DNA of 64,000 nucleotides from an uncultured Cryptobacterium sp. (lineage in GTDB: Bacteria; Actinomycetota; Coriobacteriia; Coriobacteriales; Eggerthellaceae). The stretch covers positions 4,896 through 68,895 of the forward strand of contig CATYOF010000012.1 of assembly GCA_958410215.1 (NCBI GenBank), written 5' to 3'. The translations under genes were made by a program, and so were the position numbers. This document shows, in pieces, positions 45,849-53,898 of this stretch (position 1 is its first letter; each line of letters begins with the position of its first letter). The notes beneath the pieces were generated by a model. That model saw nothing but the letters and a program-made list of their open reading frames with translations. It searched no databases and was not told the origin of the DNA.

Positions 45849-46039
45849 AACTGGAGCGGGTGACGGGAATCCCGCGTTCGCTTTGCGAACGCTCAACCCC
45901 TTGGCGCAAGCGCCTGCGGGCGAATTCCTGAAAACGTGCCACTGGCACGTTTTCTTAACGGAATTCCACCTCATCGGTTCGATTCCCTACTGCCCCTTAA
46001 AACAAAAAAGCAATGGACTATTGCCATTGCCGAACTATA
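45849..46039. repeat. Partial tRNA-Gly copy followed by a hairpin cluster
   Basis: Bases 45849-45871 repeat exactly, in the same orientation, the 23 bases at 46040-46062 that cover the 3' end of tRNA-Gly. After a four-base deletion the copy continues for CCGCG and then stops. Downstream are GCGTTCGC-TTT-GCGAACGC (45874-45892), GGCGC-AA-GCGCC (45903-45914) and an 11-bp stem GAAAACGTGCC/GGCACGTTTTC (45930-45954) inside an outer GAATTCC/GGAATTC pair. GGTTCGATTCCC near 45976 is a further tRNA T-arm fragment on the opposite strand. Confidence 0.75.
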
Positions 46040-46042
46040 AAC

Positions 46043-46116
46043 TGGAGCGGGTGACGGGAATCGAACCCGCGTGACCAGCTTGGAAGGCTGGAGTTCTACC
46101 ATTGAACTACACCCGC
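46043..46116 (-). tRNA. tRNA-Gly (TCC)
   Basis: The 74-base cloverleaf has acceptor GCGGGTG/CACCCGC, anticodon TCC (CAGCCTTCCAAGCTG), T-arm GGGTTCGATTCCC and an encoded CCA. It lies 14 bases after tRNA-Pro on the same strand. Confidence 0.97.
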
Positions 46117-46130
46117 GTATAAATAAAAAA

Positions 46131-46207
46131 TGGTCGGGATGACAGGATTCGAACCTGCGACATCCTGCTCCCAAAGCAGGCGCGCTACCAAACTGCGCCA
46201 CATCCCG
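46131..46207 (-). tRNA. tRNA-Pro (TGG)
   Basis: The acceptor stem CGGGATG/CATCCCG begins with the C typical of bacterial tRNA-Pro. The anticodon is TGG in CTGCTTTGGGAGCAG, the T-arm is AGGTTCGAATCCT, and CCA is encoded. It lies 30 bases after the rdgB stop and may share its transcript. Confidence 0.97.
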
Positions 46208-46237
46208 ACTGCAACGGTTAGATATTATAGCAATAAA

Positions 46238-46837
46238 TTACGCGTTGTGAAGTAGTTTTTTCAGATTTCTTAAAGCATTTCCTCTATGCGATATAGAATT
46301 CTTCTCTGCCTGCGATACTTCAGCAAGAGATTTTTCTCCCTTAAATTCATCAGGAAAAAAGAGAGGATCATAGCCAAAGCCCTCTTCGCCGCGCTCTTCA
46401 AAACCAATAGATCCCTCTATAAAGCCTTCTGCCACCGTTTCAGAGCCATCTTCATCTATAAACACTAACGAACACGCAAAACGGGCGGTACGCTTTTCTG
46501 TGGGAACTTGAGCCAATTCATGCAAAAGCTTTGCATTGTTGGCAGCATCGTCCCCTTCTTTGCCGCTATAACGCGAAGAATATACCCCTGGTGCACCATC
46601 GAGGGCATCTACAATCAAGCCTGAATCATCAGCCAAGGTGGCCAAACCGCTTAATTCATGAGCAGAACGAGCTTTGATGCGCGCATTTTCCACAAAAGTG
46701 GTACCTGTTTCTTCAGGGCTAGAAACAATCCCCGCTTCTTTCAGGGTTTTAAACTCCCAACCTTTAAACGAAAGAGCAGTTTTGATTTCTTCTACTTTAT
46801 GTGCATTATTGGTTGCTATAACAACGGTCTTTGTCAT
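46238..46837 (-). CDS. rdgB: Non-canonical purine NTP pyrophosphatase (RdgB/HAM1)
   Basis: This enzyme clears dITP, ITP and XTP from nucleotide pools by hydrolysis to the monophosphate. It has 199 residues. The motifs VIATNNAHKVEEIK, TLADDSGLIVDALDGAPGVYSSRYSG, EGFGYDPLFF and SHRGNALR are all intact. It lies 129 bases after murI on the same strand; a racE-rdgB neighbourhood is common in Gram-positive bacteria. Confidence 0.96.
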   Translation of the reverse strand: MTKTVVIATNNAHKVEEIKTALSFKGWEFKTLKEAGIVSSPEETGTTFVENARIKARSAHELSGLATLADDSGLIVDALDGAPGVYSSRYSGKEGDDAANNAKLLHELAQVPTEKRTARFACSLVFIDEDGSETVAEGFIEGSIGFEERGEEGFGYDPLFFPDEFKGEKSLAEVSQAEKNSISHRGNALRNLKKLLHNA

Positions 46838-46966
46838 ACCTTCCCCTTTTATCTCTGCTAGGTAAATGCATGTTATCCATCAAATGATCCAGAAAATGCT
46901 CCCGCACCCAAAACTTTACTTTAATCCCCTAGCTTACTTATCATCGCACCACAAGAAAGCATTATG

Positions 46967-47827
46967 CTAGCCTAATGGCTCAAATCGAACTTCCCCTAAA
47001 GGCATTCGCAAAACTCGTTCACCAAACGAAGCAAATTCATCTACGTCAGGATCGGACGAAGTAAAACTGTACGTGGGAATGTGCCCTGCATGTGCCAAAG
47101 CTTCCCTTCGCGTAAGTAAATCCTTGCAATCAAGAGAAACTTCTTTTGCTGAAGAAATAAGCTTTACCTGGGATCCCACCACCCCGCCAATCAAAGTTTT
47201 AAGAAGGGGAAAATGTGTACAACCCAACACCAGCGTGTCTATTTCACTTCGCCTTAACGGTTCTAAATAATCTTGAGCAATTTCTTGAAACGCTGGACGT
47301 ATATAAACCTTAGAAGCTAAAGAGGTATAGCTTTCAATAGGACCTTTTGCCATACGTATACCCAATTCGGCAATTTCTACAAAACGTGGTGTAGCAGTAG
47401 AAAAAACCGTTATGCCCGCATCAATATTACGAATTGCTTTCGTATAAACGCCTGATTCAACCGTACCCTTTGTGGCAATAACGCCAATACGTCTATTGTG
47501 GGTAGCACGGGCAGCGGCACGGGCACCTGGCTCAATAACACCAATAATAGGGATATCAAAAGCTTGCTGAGCCGCCTCAAGACCTGCTGCAGTTGCCGTA
47601 TTACAGGCAATGACAATCATTTTTACCTTATGGTCTATAAGCCACTGGCAAATTTGTAAAACGAAACCCTTTATCTCTTTAGGATCGCGTGGTCCATAAG
47701 GACAATGTGCACGGTCACCGTAAAAAATAATACTTTCTTCAGGAAGAGCTTTAATTATTTCACGCGCAACGGTAAGGCCACCAAAGCCCGAATCGAAGAT
47801 GCCAATAGGCGCATCATCAAAATTCAT
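46967..47827 (-). CDS. murI: Glutamate racemase
   Basis: This enzyme makes D-glutamate for peptidoglycan. It has 286 residues. The two catalytic cysteines are present: Cys75 in ACNTATAAG and the second in LGCTHFPLL. The substrate-binding DSGFGGLTV, FYGDRAHCPYG and VIEPGARAA motifs are also intact. It is followed by rdgB, so wall synthesis and nucleotide cleaning share a locus. Confidence 0.95.
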   Translation of the reverse strand: MNFDDAPIGIFDSGFGGLTVAREIIKALPEESIIFYGDRAHCPYGPRDPKEIKGFVLQICQWLIDHKVKMIVIACNTATAAGLEAAQQAFDIPIIGVIEPGARAAARATHNRRIGVIATKGTVESGVYTKAIRNIDAGITVFSTATPRFVEIAELGIRMAKGPIESYTSLASKVYIRPAFQEIAQDYLEPLRRSEIDTLVLGCTHFPLLKTLIGGVVGSQVKLISSAKEVSLDCKDLLTRREALAHAGHIPTYSFTSSDPDVDEFASFGERVLRMPLGEVRFEPLG

Positions 47828-48013
47828 ACCGTTATCCTTCCCACTAACGCGAACGGTTCGAAGACCGTTAATAGACTAGCAAAACTTAAAGATTCATAAT
47901 TTAGAGTTTCCTTGTAGCTCATCTATTACTTTGTACTTTACGGCAGCTCTTCTCCTTGCCCAAAGCAAATAAAGAAAAACCTAAGGAAAAACAGCCAAGA
48001 GAAACAATTGCGC

Positions 48014-48019
48014 TATAAT
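48014..48019 (+). promoter_or_regulatory. -10 element of tRNA-Arg
   Basis: A perfect TATAAT lies 12 bases before the tRNA. The matching -35 is poor. Confidence 0.45.
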
Positions 48020-48030
48020 ATCTTTTCTAG

Positions 48031-48107
48031 GCGCCCATAGCTCAGCTGGATAGAGCAGTGGACTTCTAATCCAAAGGTCGTAGGTTCGAATCCTACTGGG
48101 CGCGCCA
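48031..48107 (+). tRNA. tRNA-Arg (TCT)
   Basis: The acceptor stem GCGCCCA/TGGGCGC, D-arm, anticodon TCT (GGACTTCTAATCC), T-arm AGGTTCGAATCCT and encoded CCA are intact. Confidence 0.97.
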
Positions 48108-48120
48108 GACAGTAACACAT

Positions 48121-48157
48121 GAGCCCGAAAGACAAACAGTCTCTCGGGCTCTTTCTT
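48121..48157 (+). terminator. Terminator of tRNA-Arg
   Basis: GAGCCCGA pairs with TCGGGCTC, extended inwards by AGAC/GTCT after one mismatch, and is followed by TTTCTTT. Confidence 0.85.
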
Positions 48158-48160
48158 TAC

Positions 48161-49750
48161 TTAGTTATGAGTAATAATGCAGGTTCCTGTGGAGAGGTTT
48201 TCATAAAACCATTTTGCATCTTTCAAGGACAAGTTGACGCATCCATGACTACCGTTAGTTTTGTACCGTGATCCGCCAAAAGAAGCTTGCCAGGTAGCAT
48301 CATGCAAACCAACCGAATTCCCCACAAAAGGCATCCAGTATTCAACAGGAGTTTCGTAATCAATTTCGCCATTAGGCTTATACCCCGTCAAAGTTGATGG
48401 ACTCTGCTTTCCATTAAGGTAATACACACCCGTGGGAGTTGCTCTGTCTGCCGTAGGAAGACCGGAAACAATACCGCACGAATGCAAAAGCTTGCCATCT
48501 GCATTGTAATAGCGTGCTTTCTGTTCAGACAAATCTACATCTACATACGCGCCCCAGTCACGCTTTCCAGCACCATTATATTGACCACCCGACTGCGAAC
48601 AGGGAATATCAATACTTTCAGCACCACCTTTAGACATGGTATCGTACACCGTATCCGCCAAAGAAGACGTGTCTACCTTCCAGCCATAGGTGCCACCGGA
48701 AACGGTACACTTTTTGCCATCTTCGCGCGTCCACGTACGCTTTGTGCCTACGGTATTCATACCTTCAGTAGCTTCATCCACCCACGCAGCCAAAACATCT
48801 TTATCAAGCTTTGGCTGAAAATCTTCTGGATCAATATAGAGCCACTCAGCAATAGTGGGCTTATCTATCGTGGCTGCTTTTACTGATTCGTTTAAAGTAA
48901 GGGTTACCGCATTAGGGTACAGTTCTTCTACCTTCTGTAATGCCTGCAAAGAACGTGGATCTGCAGCGGATACTGTCGGCATAATAAAATCGTCCTGCAA
49001 AACCTCGCATTCGGTACGCATAGATTTAACGGCTTCTCCTGCTTTAGCTAGAAGTTTTTCAGCGTCAATTTGTGTGCCATACACTTCAGGAACAAGTGTG
49101 TAGGCCCCTTCATCTTCATCGTAGGCAAAATGGGCGTTTTCAGAAACAGTTTGAGATTTGTTGAATTCTTTGATTTGTTCATTCAACACATCAGCCAGTC
49201 CGGCCTCATCATAAGATGCCACTACCACATCGGAAATATCATGTGTTTGAAACACTTCAATTGGCCACAAAGCAATATCTTGTGCTTTGGTAGTATCTTC
49301 AGCAATCTTGTGAGGATCAATGCTAATTGCAGTTTCACCCTGTTCAAAGGTATAAGAAAAACCTTCACCTTCAATGGAAAGCGAATATGTATCTGCCTGG
49401 TTTTGAATCTGAGTGGCAAGAGCATCACTTGGCTGGAATGATAAATCCTTGTCGTTCAAAACTGTATTTGGGAAGAAGTGAGACGAAAAGAACAGGGCAC
49501 CGCCGCCATATACTGCAGCCAAAAGCGCAACCACCACTCCCACAATAATAAGTGCGCGTTTTTTGGCAGATTTAGAACGTGGTGCAGACACAGCACCTCC
49601 CTGTACACCTCCCTGTGCAAAACCAACTTGGGCACCACGCGACGGAGGCGTTTGCTTTATGCCCTCCTGTTTAAAGGAAGTAGTTTTATCAACAGCAGAT
49701 GAATGCTTGCCTCTATTTTGTGCGGAAGAAGAATTCTTTTTATCCCTCAT
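48161..49750 (-). CDS. L,D-transpeptidase (YkuD) with peptidoglycan-binding repeats
   Basis: A 529-residue membrane-anchored wall enzyme. The first 60 residues are basic and disordered, then one membrane helix follows (about 65-88). About 280 extracellular residues resemble paired PG_binding_4-type modules. The C-terminal YkuD domain carries the catalytic Cys504 in SHGCVNLSL and the His in GNSVGLHDATW. It would form 3-3 peptidoglycan cross-links or attach proteins to the wall, and it would use the diaminopimelate made by DapL if that is its meso form. Monocistronic. Confidence 0.9.
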   Translation of the reverse strand: MRDKKNSSSAQNRGKHSSAVDKTTSFKQEGIKQTPPSRGAQVGFAQGGVQGGAVSAPRSKSAKKRALIIVGVVVALLAAVYGGGALFFSSHFFPNTVLNDKDLSFQPSDALATQIQNQADTYSLSIEGEGFSYTFEQGETAISIDPHKIAEDTTKAQDIALWPIEVFQTHDISDVVVASYDEAGLADVLNEQIKEFNKSQTVSENAHFAYDEDEGAYTLVPEVYGTQIDAEKLLAKAGEAVKSMRTECEVLQDDFIMPTVSAADPRSLQALQKVEELYPNAVTLTLNESVKAATIDKPTIAEWLYIDPEDFQPKLDKDVLAAWVDEATEGMNTVGTKRTWTREDGKKCTVSGGTYGWKVDTSSLADTVYDTMSKGGAESIDIPCSQSGGQYNGAGKRDWGAYVDVDLSEQKARYYNADGKLLHSCGIVSGLPTADRATPTGVYYLNGKQSPSTLTGYKPNGEIDYETPVEYWMPFVGNSVGLHDATWQASFGGSRYKTNGSHGCVNLSLKDAKWFYENLSTGTCIITHN

Positions 49751-50081
49751 AGTTGCTTTCTTTTCCGAGAAAAACCTTTTCTGAAGTAGTGTAACAAGAA
49801 ACCTATTTAGTTTACTTCTCTTGTTCCTAAAGGGCTAGAAAAACTTAGAAGTTTATTAAGATTTAAAGCAAAATGTTACAATAAACCGGCGTTGTTCGGT
49901 TTATTGAGATTTGATAGATACAGCCTCAAACTCCCATAGCCCCTGCCATCAATAACTAGTATTCAGTTTTATCGATAACCACATGCATTGTAAAAAGTTT
50001 CTAAACTTTTACTATTAATTCGTTGCTTTTCGCAGATAAATCAAGGATTTATTTAAACCATACACAGAAAGGAAACTCCCC
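49751..50081. other. Intergenic region with three A/T-rich palindromes upstream of metQ
   Basis: The divergent gap holds AAACTT-AG-AAGTTT near 49853-49866, AATAAACCG-N8-CGGTTTATT (49880-49905) and GTAAAAAGTTT-CT-AAACTTTTAC (49990-50012, one bulge). The first and third share an AAACTT core. None matches the S-box SAM riboswitch, which has larger multi-helix junctions. Their role is unknown. Confidence 0.4.
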
Positions 50082-50936
50082 ATGGCTCAGGTACTATCTA
50101 AGAAGACGCTTGCTCTTGTAGGAGCGTGCCTTCTTGCAGCACTTCTTTCCCTCGTAGCTTTTACCGGCTGCTCATCAGATTCTGGCAGCCAGGAGTCTTC
50201 TGAGGATAAAACTATTACGGTAGCTGCAAGCCCCACCCCTCATGCTGAAATTCTTAACAATGCCGTAAAGCCTATCCTTGAAAAAGAAGGCTATACCTTG
50301 GAAGTTAAGGAATTCACTGACTATGTTCAGCCTAACACGGTAACGGAAGCAGGTGAAGTTGACGCTAACTATTTTCAGCATCGTCCTTACCTTGAAAATT
50401 TCAATGCGGAACAGGGTACTCATTTAGTAGAAGTTGCAGGCGTTCATTTTGAGCCTATGGGAATTTTCTCTTCCAACCTTAAGTCTATTGATGATGTAGC
50501 CGATGGTGCTACCGTAGCAGTTCCTAACGATGCCACCAACGAAGCTCGCGCACTTCTGCTTCTTGAACAGGAAGGCTTGATTGAAGTTGATGACGAAGCT
50601 GGCATTAACGCAACTATCAACGACATTACCTCCAACCCCAAAGATCTTGAATTCAAAGAGCTTGAAGCTGCAAACCTTCCCAATGTTCTTCAGGATGTTG
50701 ATATTGCCGTAATCAATGGCAACTATGCACTTGCCGCAGACTTCACCATGGATGACGCATTAGCAGTAGAAGCAAACGATTCCTTGGCTGCAGAAACCTA
50801 TACTAACGTTGTGGTAGTAAAAGACGGAAACCAGGATTCCGAAAAGATCAAGGCTCTTGCTGAAGCTTGCAACTCCGATGAGGTTCGCGACTACATCACC
50901 GATAACTATCAGGGCTCTGTTGTAGCGGTATTCTAA
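50082..50936 (+). CDS. MetQ/NlpA family substrate-binding lipoprotein
   Basis: A 284-residue lipid-anchored receptor with signal peptide and lipobox FTGC (Cys30). The mature part has the family marks VAASPTPHAEIL, EFTDYVQPNTVTEAGEVDANYFQHRPYL and VAVPNDATNEARALLLL, plus NGNYALAAD. Relatives bind D- or L-methionine for the MetNI importer. No MetN ATPase or MetI permease is adjacent, so it either serves a transporter elsewhere or another ligand. GAAAGGA precedes the ATG, and a strong terminator follows. Confidence 0.9.
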   Translation: MAQVLSKKTLALVGACLLAALLSLVAFTGCSSDSGSQESSEDKTITVAASPTPHAEILNNAVKPILEKEGYTLEVKEFTDYVQPNTVTEAGEVDANYFQHRPYLENFNAEQGTHLVEVAGVHFEPMGIFSSNLKSIDDVADGATVAVPNDATNEARALLLLEQEGLIEVDDEAGINATINDITSNPKDLEFKELEAANLPNVLQDVDIAVINGNYALAADFTMDDALAVEANDSLAAETYTNVVVVKDGNQDSEKIKALAEACNSDEVRDYITDNYQGSVVAVF

Positions 50937-50962
50937 AATCTGACCACCTTAGCAAATTGAGT

Positions 50963-50994
50963 AATAAGGCACCCATGAGGGTGCCTTATTTTAT
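50963..50994 (+). terminator. Terminator of the MetQ-like gene
   Basis: A perfect 12-bp stem, AATAAGGCACCC with GGGTGCCTTATT, has an ATGA loop and a T-rich tail. Confidence 0.9.
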
Positions 50995-51059
50995 TGCAAA
51001 ACATTAGCTGGGACTAAAAGAAAGTCCAGTCAAAATTGCTGGGCTTTCAACCTGATATC

Positions 51060-52130
51060 CTAACGCTTATTTTCTATATGCCCAATATTCTTTAGCTCAA
51101 TCGATATAAGACCATTGGGCGTGCTGGCAAACTCGATAAAGTCAGGATTGTTGGCATATTCGGAAGGAAATGTTATTTCAATTCCGGTATCGGTTCGAAT
51201 TTTATGGTTGCGCGTAATACGTTCTGCCGCTTTCTTTTCCACTCGAACACGCTCAGGAATTTGCTCCTCTGCTGTGCAAGCTACAAATCGCTCGCGCAAA
51301 GGTTCATCTTCGAAAACTTCCTGTGCTAAATCAAACGGCGCAATGTCAGCTTCTTCACCCTCTTCTGCCGCATCGCATACATAAGCCTTAGCCTTTGAAA
51401 GCGCAACGACAGGATCGGCTCCATATTCCGTTGCAACCTCTTCCACTATGCGCGACAGTTCATCAATCACTTCCTTGCTTGAGGCCTGCATAGAACACTG
51501 CAGCAAGCCATCAGGAATAAGATAGCGTTCCTCCCCCGCAATCACGCGTTTTTTATCCTGAAAAGCAACTTCCATAGAACGCATATTAATCACCGCAAAC
51601 GAACTAATTTTTTGGGAAGGATTAGGCAAAATGGCATGATGGCGTTCAATTTCATTGCAAGGTTGTCCATCATCGCCATAGGCAATGGAATGCATAAACG
51701 CCTGACGGCTTTCCAGCAGGAAAATTCCAAAGTAGCGATTCACGCGACCTTCGAACGATGCGGTAACCGCCTCTTCGTCGGAACTACCTCCCTGCAACTG
51801 TTCTTCCTCTTCGAAATCAACCACTAAAAGGTCGGTCGATTCGGATTTAGACATACGCCCTAATTCGGTAGAGATAAATTCCGCAATTTGTACCGATAAG
51901 TCTATAAAGTTACGCTGTCCCGCAAAGTAAGCCTGTAACTCAGTCGCAAACATGCTATCGGGCGCAAATTCACCGCGTTTGTTGTCAATATTTCCAAATG
52001 CCTTTTTAACATGTTTGGATACATATCCCTTAATCAGACGGCTCTCAAGATCAAGCTCTCCCTGAGAAAACACATTCACACACGACGTGAAATCAAAAAC
52101 GTGCAAAATAGCATGATTGATGCGAAGCAT
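51060..52130 (-). CDS. NdpA/YejK-like nucleoid-associated protein
   Basis: A 356-residue protein of the 37-kDa nucleoid-associated family. It begins with MLRINHAILHVFDF and includes the NRYFGIFLLESRQAFMHSI core and the C-terminal GIEITFPSEYANNPDFIEF block. Family members bind DNA non-specifically and are often found on mobile or phage-linked DNA, but here nothing mobile is adjacent. An acidic EEEE segment lies mid-protein. The ATG at 52130 follows AAAGGA by five bases; an in-frame upstream start is without a site. Confidence 0.85.
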   Translation of the reverse strand: MLRINHAILHVFDFTSCVNVFSQGELDLESRLIKGYVSKHVKKAFGNIDNKRGEFAPDSMFATELQAYFAGQRNFIDLSVQIAEFISTELGRMSKSESTDLLVVDFEEEEQLQGGSSDEEAVTASFEGRVNRYFGIFLLESRQAFMHSIAYGDDGQPCNEIERHHAILPNPSQKISSFAVINMRSMEVAFQDKKRVIAGEERYLIPDGLLQCSMQASSKEVIDELSRIVEEVATEYGADPVVALSKAKAYVCDAAEEGEEADIAPFDLAQEVFEDEPLRERFVACTAEEQIPERVRVEKKAAERITRNHKIRTDTGIEITFPSEYANNPDFIEFASTPNGLISIELKNIGHIENKR

Positions 52131-52256
52131 ACGTATCCTTTCGAAATAACAGCAGGAATTACCATACACCAAGACCTATCAAGGGTGAACTTCCGTTTTA
52201 ATTTTCCTACTACAATTTACTACCGTTGCCATTCCCCAACTAGACCTATCCCTCCT

Positions 52257-52272
52257 GTTGTCAGTTGACAAC
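52257..52272. promoter_or_regulatory. Perfect 7-bp palindrome, possible operator
   Basis: GTTGTCA-GT-TGACAAC lies in the gap between the NdpA-like gene and the tmRNA promoter, 55 bases before the -35 box. There is no T-run, so it is not a terminator. No regulator is assigned. Confidence 0.35.
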
Positions 52273-52326
52273 CTAAGCCATTCTAACGTTATCAGCCGGA
52301 AATCCAAGTTATACCAATCTCAACAT

Positions 52327-52354
52327 TTGACAGCCCGAAGTAAGCGAGTAGAAT
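52327..52354 (+). promoter_or_regulatory. Promoter of tmRNA
   Basis: A perfect TTGACA (52327-52332) and TAGAAT (52349-52354) are 16 bases apart. Transcription would begin near 52361, about 65 bases before mature tmRNA, leaving a leader for RNase P to remove. Confidence 0.65.
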
Positions 52355-52425
52355 AAATCTTCCACAACGCACTTTTACAAGGGAATAGTTGTTTTTCTAA
52401 CAGCAATTTCCCATTGATTTTCAAT

Positions 52426-52796
52426 GGGGGCGACTGGTTTCGACATGGTAAGTCGGATTCGAGGAGCAGGTCGTGGTCTCCTCGCCACGTTAAACAGGGG
52501 TAAAGTCAAGTTAATTGGCAAAACTAATACTCAGAGCGCTCCTGCGCTCGCCATGGCTGCTTAATTAATGCCTGGCTGTCAACCTGGTGAATTTCCCCGC
52601 CACTGGGAAGGCATTATCTTAGGGGAACGCTCTTTGGCACGTAGCTGGTATGGCCAAAGCTAAGATTGAACCCGCTAGAATACTCTGTGGCCTGTCGGTG
52701 GGCTTGGATTATTCGAAACTTAAACATCGACTAAGCTTGTAGTGCCTTGCTGATGATTTAGTATGGACCGGAGTTCGATTCTCCGCGCCTCCACCA
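52426..52796 (+). ncRNA. ssrA: Transfer-messenger RNA (tmRNA)
   Basis: The 371-base RNA begins GGGGGCGACTGGTTTCGAC and ends GGAGTTCGATTCTCCGCGCCTCCACCA, whose halves form the tRNA-Ala-like acceptor and T-arm. The tag reading frame resumes at GGC near 52518 and encodes GKTNTQSAPALAMAA then TAA. The GKTN start is like the Bacillus tag, but the end is MAA where ALAA or similar is usual. It rescues ribosomes stalled on broken messages and marks the product for proteolysis. Confidence 0.96.
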
Positions 52797-52853
52797 GAGT
52801 AGGAAGCGTCGAACTTTTCTCAAAAATCGATTCGCCGCTTTACTTATATTATT

Positions 52854-52880
52854 AGGGACATCCAATGGATGTCCCTTTTT
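52854..52880 (+). terminator. Terminator of tmRNA
   Basis: A perfect 10-bp stem, AGGGACATCC with GGATGTCCCT, has an AAT loop and a TTTT tail. Confidence 0.9.
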
Positions 52881-52918
52881 ATGTCTATTTTTGATTGTTT
52901 GCGAAAACAATAATCGCT

Positions 52919-53701
52919 CTAGGCAAAATCAAATGAAATATAAGCAAGTCCCTTTTCGAGCGAATTGCCGCCAGCATCTTTTGCGTAGGTCCATTCATAA
53001 ACAGAACCGCCTTCATACGTTAAACCAGACCCCTCTTCGGCCTTTGGATCGTTAAATATTTCTTCTACTTCATCGATAGGATACGTGTTATAGCCAAACA
53101 CTTCCGCAATCATTTCTGAAGCGCCCACTGCATCCTCAGCGTCAACACAATACAATCCCATGGAACCATACATACCAGTTGCAGGCATTACTTGAATTGA
53201 AAGGAAATCACCGCCATAACGATCATCTACGGCATCAGCATCTTTAAAGTAGTAGCGCCAACCGCCCCCATCTTCGAGTATCTCAATGAATTCAAGACCT
53301 AGATCGTACTTTGCATTGATGCGATCAACCAAATCTTGAATTTCTGGCGTTGGGGCTTGCCAGTCATCAATTGCGGAAGTATCGAATGTTCTATATCCGT
53401 TAGTAGCTGAAGAACGCCAGTCGGGATCAATCGTGCCATATCCTGAAGAGGAACTAGACGTAGAGCTAGAGTTTGCAGAAAAACCCGCTTCATCGTCACG
53501 AGACGTATCATCATCAAGCATAGCATCGTTTTCGTATGTTTCTTCCTCATCTGTATAAGAAGAATCAGAACTAGAAGATGAGCTGCTTTTCCCAGAAGAA
53601 GCACCAGAAGTTAAAGCTCCTGTACAACCACTAAGACCAGCTATTAAAAACAACGCAACAAAAAGAACAAGCAGTGGTTCTATAAGCTTTGTTTTAATCA
53701 T
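52919..53701 (-). CDS. Unknown Ser-rich lipoprotein
   Basis: A 260-residue secreted lipoprotein with lipobox LSGC (Cys26). Residues 30-90 form a low-complexity Ser/Asp/Glu linker (runs of Ser, then DEEETYEND). The remaining 150 residues are a folded acidic domain with many Tyr and Gly (GGGWRYYFKDADAV, GMYGSMGLYC, YEGGSVYEWTYA). I recognise no family. AAAAGGA precedes the ATG. It is transcribed towards tmRNA, alone. Confidence 0.7.
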   Translation of the reverse strand: MIKTKLIEPLLVLFVALFLIAGLSGCTGALTSGASSGKSSSSSSSDSSYTDEEETYENDAMLDDDTSRDDEAGFSANSSSTSSSSSGYGTIDPDWRSSATNGYRTFDTSAIDDWQAPTPEIQDLVDRINAKYDLGLEFIEILEDGGGWRYYFKDADAVDDRYGGDFLSIQVMPATGMYGSMGLYCVDAEDAVGASEMIAEVFGYNTYPIDEVEEIFNDPKAEEGSGLTYEGGSVYEWTYAKDAGGNSLEKGLAYISFDFA

Positions 53702-53898
53702 TGAATGTCCTTTTCCGCTGCAGTAAACCTAAACTTATTAGAACAATTTAACGTATTTAACAATGGAATTACATGCCCTTTTGTAATGATTTATCGCAAC
53801 GAGTAGCTCAGAAAACTTGATGTAAGAATCACCGTTATTCGTTACCCGCAATAGAACAAAACTAATATCCGCAATGAAACAAACTAAATAGGTGAAGC

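Noticed and set aside
45971..45998. Possible second plus-strand tRNA from the GGTTCGATTCCC arm
   Set aside because: No matching 5' acceptor, D-arm or anticodon arm is found upstream, so it is a fragment only.
45883..46074. 63-codon frame in the hairpin cluster
   Set aside because: It crosses palindromes and the tRNA-Gly gene and has no start signal.
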